DNA from: JACQAI01 sp035507915
Lineage (GTDB): Bacteria > Pseudomonadota > Alphaproteobacteria > Elsterales > Elsteraceae
Direction: 5' to 3'
Length of the DNA stretch: 44,440 nucleotides
Assembly: GCA_035507915.1 (NCBI GenBank)
Contig: DATJNS010000457.1
Location: 1-44,440 of the forward strand
The notes beneath the pieces were generated by a model that was given only the letters and a program-made list of their open reading frames with translations, ran no database searches and was not told where the DNA came from. This document shows, one piece after another, positions 28,870-37,466 of this stretch. A program made the translations under genes and the position numbers. Every line of letters starts with the position of its first letter. Positions within the stretch are counted from its first letter, which is position 1.

Positions 28870-29999
28870 TCGCCCAGCACCACGATGGCATCGGGACTCC
28901 AGCTCACCTCGACGCGCTCGCCGATCCCGAGGCCGGCGGCACCGCGCCCCTCGAGGTTGGGTGCGGTCGCACGCAGCACCATGCCGCGCTCCAGCCGCAC
29001 GTGGTAGGTGGACAGGCCACCCAGATAAGCGACGTCCTGGACGACGCCGGCCACGCGGTTCGCGCCGACGCCGGTCGCGGCGCGCGACAGGCGCAGCTTC
29101 TCCGGGCGCACCGCGAGATATACCGCGGCTTCGGCCGCGGCGCCGAGCGCGCGTGCGGTCATCAGCTCGGTCCCGGCGTCGGGGCAGACGAGCACCGCGC
29201 GCCCGGCGTCGTCGCGCACGAAGCGCGCCTCAAACAGGTTGGCGGTGCCGACGAAGTCGGCCACGAAGCGCGACGCCGGCGTCTCGTAGACTTCGGCCGG
29301 CGTGCCGACCTGGACGAGGCGCCCCGCGTGCATCACGCCGACGCGGGTCGACATCGTCATCGCCTCCTCCTGGTCGTGCGTGACCATGACGAACGTGACG
29401 CCGACCTGCTTCTGGATGCGCACCAGCTCGAGCCGGGTCTGCTCGCGCAGCTTGCGGTCGAGTGCCGCCAGCGGCTCGTCGAGCAGCAGCACCTTGGGCC
29501 GCTTGACCAGGCTGCGCGCCAGCGCGACGCGCTGGCGCTGGCCGCCCGACAGCTGGTGCGGCCGGCGCGCATCGAAGCCGACGAGCTGGACCAGCTCGAG
29601 CGCCTCGGCGACGCGACGGCGACGCTCGGGCGGCGCGACCCGGTCCTGGCGCAGGCCGAACGCGACGTTCTGCGCCACCGTCATGTGAGGGAACAGCGCG
29701 TAGGACTGGAACATCATGTTGACCGGCCGCTCGTAGGGCGGCACGTCGGCCATGTCGACGCCGTCGAGCAGGATGCGGCCGGCGTCGGCGCGCTCGAAGC
29801 CGGCGAGCAGGCGCAAGAGCGTCGTCTTGCCGCAACCCGAGGCGCCGAGCAGCGAGAAGAGCTCGCCGCGCCCGACCGTCAGGTCGACCCGGTCGACCGC
29901 GACGACGCCGTCGAACCGCTTGGTGACGCCTTCGATGCGCACCAGCGGCGCGACCATGGGCGCGGCCGGCGCGGCGGTCGATGGGACCTCGATCGCCAC
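28866..29999 (-). CDS. potG: Putrescine ABC transporter ATP-binding protein (PotG-like)
   Basis: I take GTG 29999 (VAIEVPSTAAPAAPM), five bases after the potF stop, giving 377 aa; an ATG at 29957 (363 aa) is a possible alternative and neither has a strong ribosome site. The ATPase has Walker A GASGCGKTT, Q-loop MFQSYALFPHM, signature QLSGGQRQRVALARSL, Walker B VLLLDEPLAALD and the H-loop MVTHDQEEAM. The segment PPYERPVNMMFQSYALFPHM is typical of polyamine ATPases. A C-terminal TOBE domain ends the protein. Confidence 0.92.
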   Translation of the reverse strand: MAIEVPSTAAPAAPMVAPLVRIEGVTKRFDGVVAVDRVDLTVGRGELFSLLGASGCGKTTLLRLLAGFERADAGRILLDGVDMADVPPYERPVNMMFQSYALFPHMTVAQNVAFGLRQDRVAPPERRRRVAEALELVQLVGFDARRPHQLSGGQRQRVALARSLVKRPKVLLLDEPLAALDRKLREQTRLELVRIQKQVGVTFVMVTHDQEEAMTMSTRVGVMHAGRLVQVGTPAEVYETPASRFVADFVGTANLFEARFVRDDAGRAVLVCPDAGTELMTARALGAAAEAAVYLAVRPEKLRLSRAATGVGANRVAGVVQDVAYLGGLSTYHVRLERGMVLRATAPNLEGRGAAGLGIGERVEVSWSPDAIVVLGE

Positions 30000-30004
30000 C
30001 GCCG

Positions 30005-31102
30005 TCAGTGTCCGGTCTTGATACGCGTCCACGCGCGCGTGCGCAGCCGGTCGTATGCCGGCGACGGCACGCTGATCGTGTAGAGGCGCGCGCGCACGTC
30101 GGGCGGCGGATAGACGCCCGGATCGTTGCGGATCGCGGCCGCGATCAGCGGCGCCGCGGCCCGGTTCGCGTTGGCGTAGCCCAACCGGTTGGTGGTCTCC
30201 GCCACGATCTCGGGGCGCATCAGGAAGTCGAGGAATTGGTGCGCCTCGTCGACGTCGGGAGCGTCCTTGGGCAGCACCATGCCGTCGACCCACAGCAGCG
30301 CGCCTTCGCTCGGGATCGCGTACGCCACCCGCACGCCGTGCCCGGCTTCGCGCGCGCGCGCGGCCGCCTGGAAGATGTCGCCCGAATAGCCGAACACGAG
30401 GCACGCGTTGCCGTTCGCGAGGTCGTTGATGTACTCGGACGAATGGAACTTGCGCACCGACGGCCGCACTTTCAGCAGCAGATCGACCGCACGATCGAGG
30501 TCGTCCTTGGTCTGGCTGTCGGGCGCCGCCCCGAGATACTTGAGCGCCGCGGGCAGCACGTCGGTCGGCGAGTCGAGCAGCTCGACGCCGCACGAGGCGA
30601 ACCGCGCGACGATCGCCGGGTCGAACAGCATCTTGAGGCTCCCGACCGGCGCATCGGCCATGATGCGTTTCACCATGTCGACGTTGTAGCCGATGCCGAC
30701 CGTCCCCCACATCCACGGCACTGCGTAGGCGTTGCCCGGGTCATACGGGGCCAGGCGTTGCAGGATCTCGGGATCGAGATTGCTCCAGTTCTTGAGCTTG
30801 GCCTTGTCGAGCTTGCGCAGCAGCCCGGCACGGATCTGGCGCGCCATGAACGGCGACGCCGTGGGCACCACGATGTCGTAGCCGGAATGCCCGGCGGTCA
30901 GCTTGGCTTCGAGGATCTCGTTGGAGTCGTAGACGTCGTAATTGACCTTGATGCCGGTCTCGGCGGTGAACTTCTTGACCGTGTCCTCGGCGATGTAGTC
31001 CGACCAGTTGTAGACGTTGAGGACGCGTTCCTCGGCGGCGGCGCGCCCGCTCACCAGGAATACGGCCAGCAGGACGGCCGCGCAGCGTTGCAGATGGGAC
31101 AT
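30005..31102 (-). CDS. potF: Putrescine-binding periplasmic protein (PotF-like)
   Basis: The 365-aa protein carries a signal peptide (MSHLQRCAAVLLAVFLVSGR, then AAA, cut near residue 22). The mature start RVLNVYNWSDYIAEDTVKKF is the PotF/PotD signature. PYDPGNAYAVPWMWGTVGIG, KFHSSEYINDLANG and the C-terminal YPPPDVRARLYT and RTRAWTRIKTG match E. coli PotF closely and favour putrescine over spermidine. It delivers ligand to PotHI. It lies 61 bp downstream of puuA on the same strand. Confidence 0.94.
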   Translation of the reverse strand: MSHLQRCAAVLLAVFLVSGRAAAEERVLNVYNWSDYIAEDTVKKFTAETGIKVNYDVYDSNEILEAKLTAGHSGYDIVVPTASPFMARQIRAGLLRKLDKAKLKNWSNLDPEILQRLAPYDPGNAYAVPWMWGTVGIGYNVDMVKRIMADAPVGSLKMLFDPAIVARFASCGVELLDSPTDVLPAALKYLGAAPDSQTKDDLDRAVDLLLKVRPSVRKFHSSEYINDLANGNACLVFGYSGDIFQAAARAREAGHGVRVAYAIPSEGALLWVDGMVLPKDAPDVDEAHQFLDFLMRPEIVAETTNRLGYANANRAAAPLIAAAIRNDPGVYPPPDVRARLYTISVPSPAYDRLRTRAWTRIKTGH

Positions 31103-31163
31103 GCTTCACGAATCCCGGATCGGACTCGCGGGTTAACTCACCCGGACCGCCAAGCCCTGTCAA

Positions 31164-32537
31164 TCACACATTGAGCAGCAGGAACTCGCGCTCCCAGCTC
31201 GAGATGACGCGCTGATAGGCGTCGTACTCGTGCCGCTTCACGTGCAGCAAGGCCGACACGAAGCGCTCGCCCAGGACCTTCCGCAACGGCCGCGAGCGGC
31301 TGAGCTTGATGAGCGCGTCGGACAGATGGCGGGGCAGCGTATGGGCGCGGTCGTAGGCGCTGCCCTCGACCGGCTCGGTCGGCTCCAGCTTCTCCATTGT
31401 GCCGAGATAGCCGGCGGCGAGCGACGCCGCGAGCGCGAGGTAGGGATTGGCGTCGGCGCCGGCGACCCGGTTCTCGACCCGCCGCGCGGCTACGCTCGAG
31501 ATCGGCACGCGCAAGCCCGTGGTCCGGTTGTCGCGGCCCCACTGCGCGTTGATCGGCGCGTCCGAGTGGCGGAACAACCGACGATAGGAGTTGACGTTGG
31601 GCGCCAGCAGCGGCATCGCGGCCGGCAGATACTTCTGGAGCCCGGCGATGTGGGCGAGGAACATCGGCGTGTCGCTGCCGTCCGGCGCCGCGAACAGGTT
31701 GGCGCCGGTCTGCTTGTCGTGGACGCTCTGATGGATGTGCATCGAGCTGCCCGGCTCGTTCTGCATCGGCTTGGCCATGAAGGTCGCGTAGACCTTGTGG
31801 CGCAACGCCGTCTGGCGCACCGTGCGCTTGAACAGGAACACCTGATCGGCGAGCGCCAGCGCGTCGCCGTGATTGAAGTTGATCTCCATCTGCGCCGCGC
31901 CGGCCTCGTGGCTCAGCGTGTCGATGTCGATGTCCTGGCGGTCGCAGAACGCGTAGACCTCCTCGAACAGCGGGTCGAACTCGTTGACCGCGTCGATGCC
32001 GTAGGACTGGCGCGCCGTCTCCGGTCGGCCCGAGCGGCCGATCGGCGGCTCGAGCGGATAGTCGGGGTCGGTGTTGGTCTTGACCAGGAAGAACTCGAGC
32101 TCGGGCGCCACGATCGGCTTCCAGCCCTGGCGGTCGTAGAGCCGCAGCACGCGCCGCAGCACCTCGCGCGGGCTGATGTCGACCGGCGCGCCGTCGGCGT
32201 AGACGCAATCGGCGATCACCTGCGCCGTCGGCTCCTCGTACCACGGCACCAGGCGGATGGTCTGCGGATCGGGGCGCAGATACACGTCGGCGTTGGCCGG
32301 GTTGGTCACGTCCTCCTCCGGCGGGTAATCCCCGCTGATGGTCTGGACGAAGATCGCCTCGGGGATGCGCAACCCCCGATCCCCGAAGCTCTGCAGAAAC
32401 TTGCTCGCCGGTAAAATCTTACCGCGCGGGATTCCCGAGACGTCCGGCACCAGGCACTCGACCTCGGTGATGTCGCGGCCGCGGATCCAGGCCTCGAAGG
32501 CTTCGGCGATATCGCCGGCGACGCGCGGGGCCAACAT
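31164..32537 (-). CDS. puuA: Glutamine synthetase-family gamma-glutamylputrescine synthetase (PuuA-like)
   Basis: The 457-aa enzyme has the glutamine synthetase fold: ECLVPDVSGIPRGKILPASK near the N-terminus, the metal/ATP site in VAPELEFFLV, GAAQMEINFNHGDAL, the GSSMHIHQSVHD block, DNRTTGLRVP and ENRVAGADANPYLALAA. The operon context (PotFGHI, AguA, AguB) points to ATP-dependent glutamylation of putrescine, the first step of the Puu pathway. The later Puu enzymes (PuuB, PuuC, PuuD) are not in the window. It is the first gene of the operon; a 13-bp tandem repeat lies 39 bp upstream of its start. Confidence 0.9.
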   Translation of the reverse strand: MLAPRVAGDIAEAFEAWIRGRDITEVECLVPDVSGIPRGKILPASKFLQSFGDRGLRIPEAIFVQTISGDYPPEEDVTNPANADVYLRPDPQTIRLVPWYEEPTAQVIADCVYADGAPVDISPREVLRRVLRLYDRQGWKPIVAPELEFFLVKTNTDPDYPLEPPIGRSGRPETARQSYGIDAVNEFDPLFEEVYAFCDRQDIDIDTLSHEAGAAQMEINFNHGDALALADQVFLFKRTVRQTALRHKVYATFMAKPMQNEPGSSMHIHQSVHDKQTGANLFAAPDGSDTPMFLAHIAGLQKYLPAAMPLLAPNVNSYRRLFRHSDAPINAQWGRDNRTTGLRVPISSVAARRVENRVAGADANPYLALAASLAAGYLGTMEKLEPTEPVEGSAYDRAHTLPRHLSDALIKLSRSRPLRKVLGERFVSALLHVKRHEYDAYQRVISSWEREFLLLNV

Positions 32538-32885
32538 GGCGGGGACTCTCGTCAGGCGGTGAAGGAGCGCCCCCTATATGGGAACGCAATATGGGAACGC
32601 ACCCGGGCGTTTGCCTACCCCGCGGCGCCGCCGGATGCGCCGCCCCCGGGGCGTGCGGGTTCGGCCTAATCTCCTGTCGGCATTGAATTTTCCGCGCCGC
32701 CGGCACCCCCGTCCGACGCGCGGCTACGGCGCGACGGTCTCGCTTGGCCGACGCGCAAAAGCCCGTGTCGACGGCGCTTAAATTCTACTACTGGTTGAGC
32801 GCCATCGTTTCGCTAGAACTCGTCCTTTACACGCTATAAACTAAACACCCTCAATATTTGACCCGCTCGAAGGTCCCCGAAGCTC
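32538..32885. other. 348-bp divergent intergenic region between puuA and the HD-GYP gene
   Basis: This gap should hold promoters for the polyamine operon (leftward) and for the HD-GYP gene (rightward). It contains the 13-bp tandem repeat at 32576-32601 and an AT-richer stretch at about 32775-32860 with TATAAA at 32835-32840, a possible -10 region. I cannot assign a good -35 element. No convincing ORF on either strand. Confidence 0.5.
32576..32601. repeat. Perfect 13-bp tandem repeat upstream of puuA
   Basis: ATATGGGAACGCA is present twice head to tail (32576-32588, 32589-32601). It begins 39 bp upstream of the puuA start codon, a position suited to a regulator site for the polyamine operon, though a short duplication by slippage is also possible. 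Confidence 0.6.
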
Positions 32886-34544
32886 GTGGTCGACATGCCT
32901 GCGCTCGACGTTCCGCCCACCACACCGCAAGCGGTCGATCCCGCGGCGTTCAAGAAGATCATCGATCTCGGCATCGCGCTGTCGGCCGAGCGCAATCATG
33001 ATCGCCTGCTCGAGAGCATCCTGCTCGGCGCCAAGGACATCAGCAACGCCGACGGCGGCACGATCTACCTGCGCACCGACGAGGATCGCCTCGCCTTCGC
33101 GATCATTCGCAACGACACGCTCGGCATCGCGATGGGCGGCACCACGGGCAAGACGATCCCGTTCCCGCCGCTGCGCATGTACCGCGAAGAGGACAACCAG
33201 CCCAACCACAACAACGTCGCCACGCACGTCGCGCTGACCGGCGCGACCATCAACATCGTCGACGCGTACAACGCGGCGAACTTCGATTTTTCGGGCACCA
33301 AGGCGTTCGATCAGAAAACGGGCTATCGCTCGAAGTCGTTCCTGACCGTGCCGCTGACGAACCACAAGGGCGACGTCATCGGCGTGCTGCAGCTGATCAA
33401 CTCGCGCCTCCGCAACACCGCCGACGTGATCCCGTTCGATCCCGAGCTGGTGCCGCTGATCGAGTCGCTGGCGAGCCAAGCCGCCGTCGCGCTCGACAAT
33501 CAGCAGCTGATCGCGGCGCAGAAGAACCTGTTCGACTCATTCATGACCATGATGGCGGCCGCGGTCGACGCCAAATCCGCCTACACCGGCGGCCACTGCC
33601 AACGGGTGCCCGTGCTCACCGAGATGCTGGCCGAGGCGGCGTGCAACGAGACCGAAGGGCCGTTCAAGGACTTCCACCTCTCCGAGGAGGAGTGGTACGA
33701 GCTGCAGATCGCCGGCGGCCTGCACGACGTCGGCAAGGTGACGACGCCGGTCCACATCATGGACAAGGCGACCAAGCTCGAGAAGATCACCGACCGGATC
33801 GACGAGGTGAAGGTGCGCTTCGAGCTGGTGAAGCGCGACGTGGAGATCGAGCAGCTCCGGAGGCTGAAGGCCGACGGCGTCGACAAGGAGGCGGTCGAGA
33901 AGGAGCTGCAGGCGCAGCTCAAGCAGGTGGCGGACGACTTCGCGTTCATCGCCGAATGCAACGTCGGCGGCGAGTTCATGGCCGACGACAAGATCGCGCG
34001 CCTGAAGGAAATCGCCAAGCGCCAGATCGTCCTCGACGGCAAGGCGCAGCAGCTCCTGAGCGACGACGAGGTGATGAACCTGTCGATCCGACGCGGCACG
34101 CTGAACGACGCGGACCGCAAGATCATCAACGATCACATCGTGCTGACCATCCAGATGCTCGAATCGCTGCCGTTCCCCAAGCATCTGCGGCGCGTGCCGG
34201 AGATCGCCGGCGGCCATCACGAGAAGATGGACGGCACGGGCTATCCCAAGGGACTGACGCGCGATCAGATGTCGGTTCCCGCGCGCATGATGGGCATCGC
34301 GGACATCTACGAAGCCCTGACCGCCGCCGACCGTCCCTACAAGAAGCCGAAGACGGTCTCGGAATCGATCAAGATCATGAGCTTCATGAAGAAGGATCAC
34401 CACATCGATCCGGAGCTGTTCGAGCTGTTCCTGCGCTCGGGCGTCTACAAACGCTATGCCGAGCGTTTTCTGCTGCCGGAGCAGATCGACGAAGTCGACA
34501 TCAATCAGTATCTGAACAAGCCGGCACCCGCCCCGGCCCGCTGA
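32886..34544 (+). CDS. GAF-HD-GYP c-di-GMP phosphodiesterase with a long internal insertion
   Basis: The 552-aa cytoplasmic protein has a GAF domain (about 35-205), then an HD-GYP domain. Catalytic residues are HD at 280-281 with K284 (GLHDVGKVTTP), H417 (NDHIVLT) and the GYP loop HHEKMDGTGYPKGL (444-457), so it should hydrolyse c-di-GMP or a related cyclic dinucleotide. Between HD and HHE there are about 160 residues instead of roughly 55 in RpfG-like enzymes; the extra part (about 295-400) is highly charged and coiled-coil-like (KVRFELVKRDVEIEQLRRL). Start: GTG 32886, or ATG 32895 three codons in. It opens the second-messenger region. Confidence 0.9.
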   Translation: MVDMPALDVPPTTPQAVDPAAFKKIIDLGIALSAERNHDRLLESILLGAKDISNADGGTIYLRTDEDRLAFAIIRNDTLGIAMGGTTGKTIPFPPLRMYREEDNQPNHNNVATHVALTGATINIVDAYNAANFDFSGTKAFDQKTGYRSKSFLTVPLTNHKGDVIGVLQLINSRLRNTADVIPFDPELVPLIESLASQAAVALDNQQLIAAQKNLFDSFMTMMAAAVDAKSAYTGGHCQRVPVLTEMLAEAACNETEGPFKDFHLSEEEWYELQIAGGLHDVGKVTTPVHIMDKATKLEKITDRIDEVKVRFELVKRDVEIEQLRRLKADGVDKEAVEKELQAQLKQVADDFAFIAECNVGGEFMADDKIARLKEIAKRQIVLDGKAQQLLSDDEVMNLSIRRGTLNDADRKIINDHIVLTIQMLESLPFPKHLRRVPEIAGGHHEKMDGTGYPKGLTRDQMSVPARMMGIADIYEALTAADRPYKKPKTVSESIKIMSFMKKDHHIDPELFELFLRSGVYKRYAERFLLPEQIDEVDINQYLNKPAPAPAR

Positions 34545-34617
34545 TCGGACACCAGCTGGTCCCACCTGTCGACAACCGCTAGGGTTGGCGTCGGGGTTGT
34601 TCGACGGACTTCGGCTG

Positions 34618-35790
34618 ATGCTGCCTCGCTTGGACGACATCCTGGCGCCGCTCGGGGCCGGCGGGTTCTTCGCGGACTACGCCGGACGACGGCCGGTGCA
34701 CCTGACCGGTGCGTCGGCGTCGTTGGCGCTGCCCGATTGGACCGAGCTGGCCGGGCTGCTCAACATGTCGGCGCTATGGAGCGCCGACACGCTGCTGATT
34801 CTCGAGCACGGCATGCCGGTCGCCGCCGACCGCTATTGCGAAGCGGCCACCGACCGCGACCTGCAGCCGACCCAGCGTCCGGTCGCCGAGCGCGTCCGCG
34901 CGCTGCAGGCTGGCGGCGCGGTCCTCGTGGCGCGCCAGGTCGAAACCCTCTCGCCGGCGCTCAAGCGGATTGCGGCGGCGCTCGAGGCGGGCTTCGGCGC
35001 CCGCGTGAACGCCGACCTCCAGGTTCAACGCACCGGGTCTGCCGCGCCGACGGGCGCCGTGGCGCTGACCGACCTCCTGGTCCTGCCGCTGGCCGGCGCC
35101 ATGCGCATCAGCGTGCATGCCGGAACGACGGACCATCCGGTTCAGCATCCGAAATTCGCCGCTCAAGACGCCGATGCGACGACGACGGCCGCAATCCTTG
35201 CGGCCGATCTGGCGGTCGGCGAACGCGTGTATCTGCCGCGCGGCTGCGTCTATCGGCTCGACGGCGCAAGCGACGACGTTGCCGTGATCCTGTTCACGAT
35301 TCTACGGCCGGTGGGGCTCGATCTGCTGCGCGCGCTGGGCGAGCGGGCGATCGACGAGACGTTCTTCCGGACCGACGTGCCGCGCGCGGAAGCCGACCGC
35401 CCAGCCTATCTCGCCGAGTTCGCGCGCGGCCTGGCTGCGCTCGCGGCTGGGCCGCAAGGCCTCGCGGCCCTGGCGCAGGTCGAGCACGGTTTCCGCCGCG
35501 ACCTCGGCGGCTTCCATCTGCCCGACGACGGGCCGAGCGGCGGTGCGCGCTATCGCTGCAACGCGTCGCGGCTGGAGGTCGTCGAGACGCCGCTCGGCTG
35601 GCAGCTACGCGCGGCGCGCGGCGCGGTTCCGATCCCGGCGGGACGCGAGCAGCTCGTGGCCTGGATCGTCGCGCATCCGGAGTTCTCCGACGATCAGCTC
35701 AGCGCGGCATTCCCCGGCGCAGACGCCGATCTCGTTGCGACCCTGCTGCGCGATCTCTTGGCGATGAAGGTTATTGTTCCGTCGGCTTGA
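34618..35790 (+). CDS. JmjC/cupin (ribosomal oxygenase-like) protein with missing metal ligands
   Basis: The start ATG at 34618 has ACGGA upstream (a TTG at 34585 is possible) and gives 390 aa. The layout is that of ROXA/RoxA ribosomal protein hydroxylases: GGFFADYAGRRPVHLTG at the N-terminus (FLxxYWxKRP type), ETLSPALKRIAAALEAGFG, the jelly-roll core, then a C-terminal winged-helix part (REQLVAWIVAHPEFSDDQLS). The Fe(II) HxD motif aligns with AVA (147-149, before LTDLLVLPLAG). The distal histidine aligns with Tyr212 (VYLPRGCVYRL). It is therefore probably not a 2-oxoglutarate oxygenase. It follows the HD-GYP gene and overlaps the convergent PilZ gene by 20 bp. Confidence 0.7.
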   Translation: MLPRLDDILAPLGAGGFFADYAGRRPVHLTGASASLALPDWTELAGLLNMSALWSADTLLILEHGMPVAADRYCEAATDRDLQPTQRPVAERVRALQAGGAVLVARQVETLSPALKRIAAALEAGFGARVNADLQVQRTGSAAPTGAVALTDLLVLPLAGAMRISVHAGTTDHPVQHPKFAAQDADATTTAAILAADLAVGERVYLPRGCVYRLDGASDDVAVILFTILRPVGLDLLRALGERAIDETFFRTDVPRAEADRPAYLAEFARGLAALAAGPQGLAALAQVEHGFRRDLGGFHLPDDGPSGGARYRCNASRLEVVETPLGWQLRAARGAVPIPAGREQLVAWIVAHPEFSDDQLSAAFPGADADLVATLLRDLLAMKVIVPSA

Positions 35791-36097
35791 CCGGCGTGCC
35801 GGCCACCCTCACCTCGAGGTAGTACTTCACCTCGTCGATGCTTTCCGTTGCGAACTTGAGATGCAGGCTGTCCTTGCGGAGGCTGACGACCTCCGCCACC
35901 ACCTCGGTCTCCTGCGAGAGCACGACCAGAACCTTGTCGCCGACCCGGAGATGGTTGACGCCGAGCGACTCGACGCCCATGCCCGTCAGCGAGATGTCCT
36001 TGGTCGGAAACTCGATCGCGTAGCCTTTGTGGAAGATCTCGATATCGGCGGCGAGATCGTGGCGATCGTGCATCCGGCGGTTTCGGTCGTTGCTCAT
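35771..36097 (-). CDS. Single-domain PilZ protein (c-di-GMP binding)
   Basis: The 108-aa protein has both PilZ ligand motifs: RMHDR at 8-12 (RxxxR) and DISLTG at 34-39 (D/NxSxxG), on a short beta-barrel. Such stand-alone PilZ proteins bind c-di-GMP and act on partner proteins. It is the third gene of a leftward series: PilZ protein, CNG channel, this gene (gaps about 100 bp each). Its last 20 bp overlap the 3' end of the convergent cupin gene. Confidence 0.9.
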   Translation of the reverse strand: MSNDRNRRMHDRHDLAADIEIFHKGYAIEFPTKDISLTGMGVESLGVNHLRVGDKVLVVLSQETEVVAEVVSLRKDSLHLKFATESIDEVKYYLEVRVAGTPVKPTEQ

Positions 36098-36183
36098 GTC
36101 CGGCCCCTCGACCCGTGCCGCCGGTTGGCCAGGGCACGACGCGCGGCAATCTAGCGCCGAACCGCCCGGCTCGCCACCCCCAT

Positions 36184-36200
36184 GCCGCCCGCCCGGCGGC
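36184..36200 (-). terminator. GC hairpin at the end of the K+ channel gene
   Basis: GCCGCC (36184-36189) and GGCGGC (36195-36200) form a 6-bp stem with a 5-base loop directly after the channel stop codon on the minus strand. There is no T-run; it may stabilise the mRNA end or weaken read-through into the downstream PilZ gene. Confidence 0.3.
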
Positions 36201-37366
36201 TAGTCGGCGGCAGCGCCGCGGCCCGGGCCGCGCTGCTGCCGGCGCACCGCCTCGTCCTGGATCGCCTTGGTGAGCTCGGGACGGCGCGCGGCAAGCTCGC
36301 GGAAATCCGCGATGTCGAGCACCAGCAGCATGGAATGCTTGCTCGCCACGGCGGTCGCGGTGCGCGGCCCGCCGGTCAGCAGCGCGATCTCGCCGAAGAA
36401 GCTGCCGGCATGCAGGTGAAACGGCCGCGCGTCGGTGCGCACCTCGATCTCGCCCGACGCGATGAAGTACATGCAGTCGCCGGCCTGACCCCGCCGCACC
36501 ACCGTGGCGCCGACGGGAAACTCGCGCGTCTTCAGAAGCCGCGCCACCTCGGCGATCAGCGACGTTCCGAGGTCGTGGAAGAACGGAACCTTGTGGACCA
36601 GATCGTAGGTGCGCAGGAACTCCCGCCGTCGCACCTCTTCGGAGAAACCGGTCGCCAGGATACCGGCCCACAGCGCGAACACCAGGATGCCGCACATCAT
36701 CACCAGGCCCGCGAGCATGCGGCCGCCCGCGGTGATCGGGACTGCGTCGCCATAACCGGTCGTGGTCAACGTCGTGATCGCCCACCACAGCGCTTTCGGC
36801 ATGGTGCCGAACGCATCGGGCTGGACGTCGCGCTCGAGCAGATGCGCCAGGGTCGCGGCGAGGAAGAGCGCGATCAGGAAGGCGAGCAGCACGCCCATCA
36901 GCGGCTCCCGCTCGAGCCGCACCACCCGACCGAGGATCGCCAGGCCTTGCGAATACCGCATCAGCTTGAAGACCCAGAGGACCGTGAGGAGCATGATCTG
37001 CTGGGTCGGCGCACCGACGGCGAACCCGAGAGCGATCGGCAGGCAGGCCATCAGATCGACCAAGCCCATCGGCGACCGAACGTAGCGCAGGCGCGCCGCG
37101 CCGGCGGTCTCGCCCTCGGCCGTTTGCTCGTCCCCCGCGATCACGATGCGCAAGCCGTAGAGCACGGCGAACGCGATCGACAGGGCGACCACGAAAGCGA
37201 TCAGCCAAGGCCGCGCCGAGCTCGACCAGACCGCGTCCATGGAGGTCGCGACGGCGACCGCCACGCCGCCGAACACCGCGGCGAAATGCCAAGCCCGGAA
37301 CAACCGACCCAACCGCCCCGGCACCTCCGGGTCGAGCAGATCCCGCAACGCCTCACGCGAAATCAT
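36200..37366 (-). CDS. Cyclic-nucleotide-gated K+ channel (MlotiK1-like)
   Basis: I use ATG 37366 (AAGG five bases upstream), giving 388 aa; an ATG at 37399 is also in frame. Six-helix channel: S1 about 28-45, S2 55-77, S3 100-117, S4-like VLWVFKLMRYSQGLAILGRV (129-148), S5 155-177, pore helix KALWWAITTL and filter TTTGYGD (201-207), S6 214-240. The C-terminal cNMP-binding domain (about 260-370) has an intact phosphate-binding cassette GSFFGEIALLTGGPRTATA (321-339) with E326 and R335, as in cAMP-binding members. It should conduct K+ under control of cAMP or cGMP. It lies between two PilZ genes on the same strand. Confidence 0.92.
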   Translation of the reverse strand: MISREALRDLLDPEVPGRLGRLFRAWHFAAVFGGVAVAVATSMDAVWSSSARPWLIAFVVALSIAFAVLYGLRIVIAGDEQTAEGETAGAARLRYVRSPMGLVDLMACLPIALGFAVGAPTQQIMLLTVLWVFKLMRYSQGLAILGRVVRLEREPLMGVLLAFLIALFLAATLAHLLERDVQPDAFGTMPKALWWAITTLTTTGYGDAVPITAGGRMLAGLVMMCGILVFALWAGILATGFSEEVRRREFLRTYDLVHKVPFFHDLGTSLIAEVARLLKTREFPVGATVVRRGQAGDCMYFIASGEIEVRTDARPFHLHAGSFFGEIALLTGGPRTATAVASKHSMLLVLDIADFRELAARRPELTKAIQDEAVRRQQRGPGRGAAAD

Positions 37367-37413
37367 CGTCGCCTTCAATATCCTCGCGCAGAGCGGCACG
37401 CCCGGCGGCTGCG

Positions 37414-37445
37414 CCGCGCGCCATGATAGGTCGGATGGCGCGCGG
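37414..37445 (-). promoter_or_regulatory. 11-bp perfect hairpin between the PilZ and channel genes
   Basis: CCGCGCGCCAT (37414-37424) and ATGGCGCGCGG (37435-37445) pair perfectly with a 10-base loop. It lies in the 100-bp gap between the upstream PilZ gene and the K+ channel start on the same transcript. No T-run follows, so an mRNA-processing or attenuation element is as likely as a terminator. Confidence 0.45.
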
Positions 37446-37466
37446 GGCGGTAGTTCCCTGAAAGTT

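Noticed and set aside
30000..30716. Upstream extension of the potG frame across potF
   Set aside because: The translation is arginine-rich and antisimilar to any ATPase; PotG homology begins near 29999, and the PotF frame explains this DNA.
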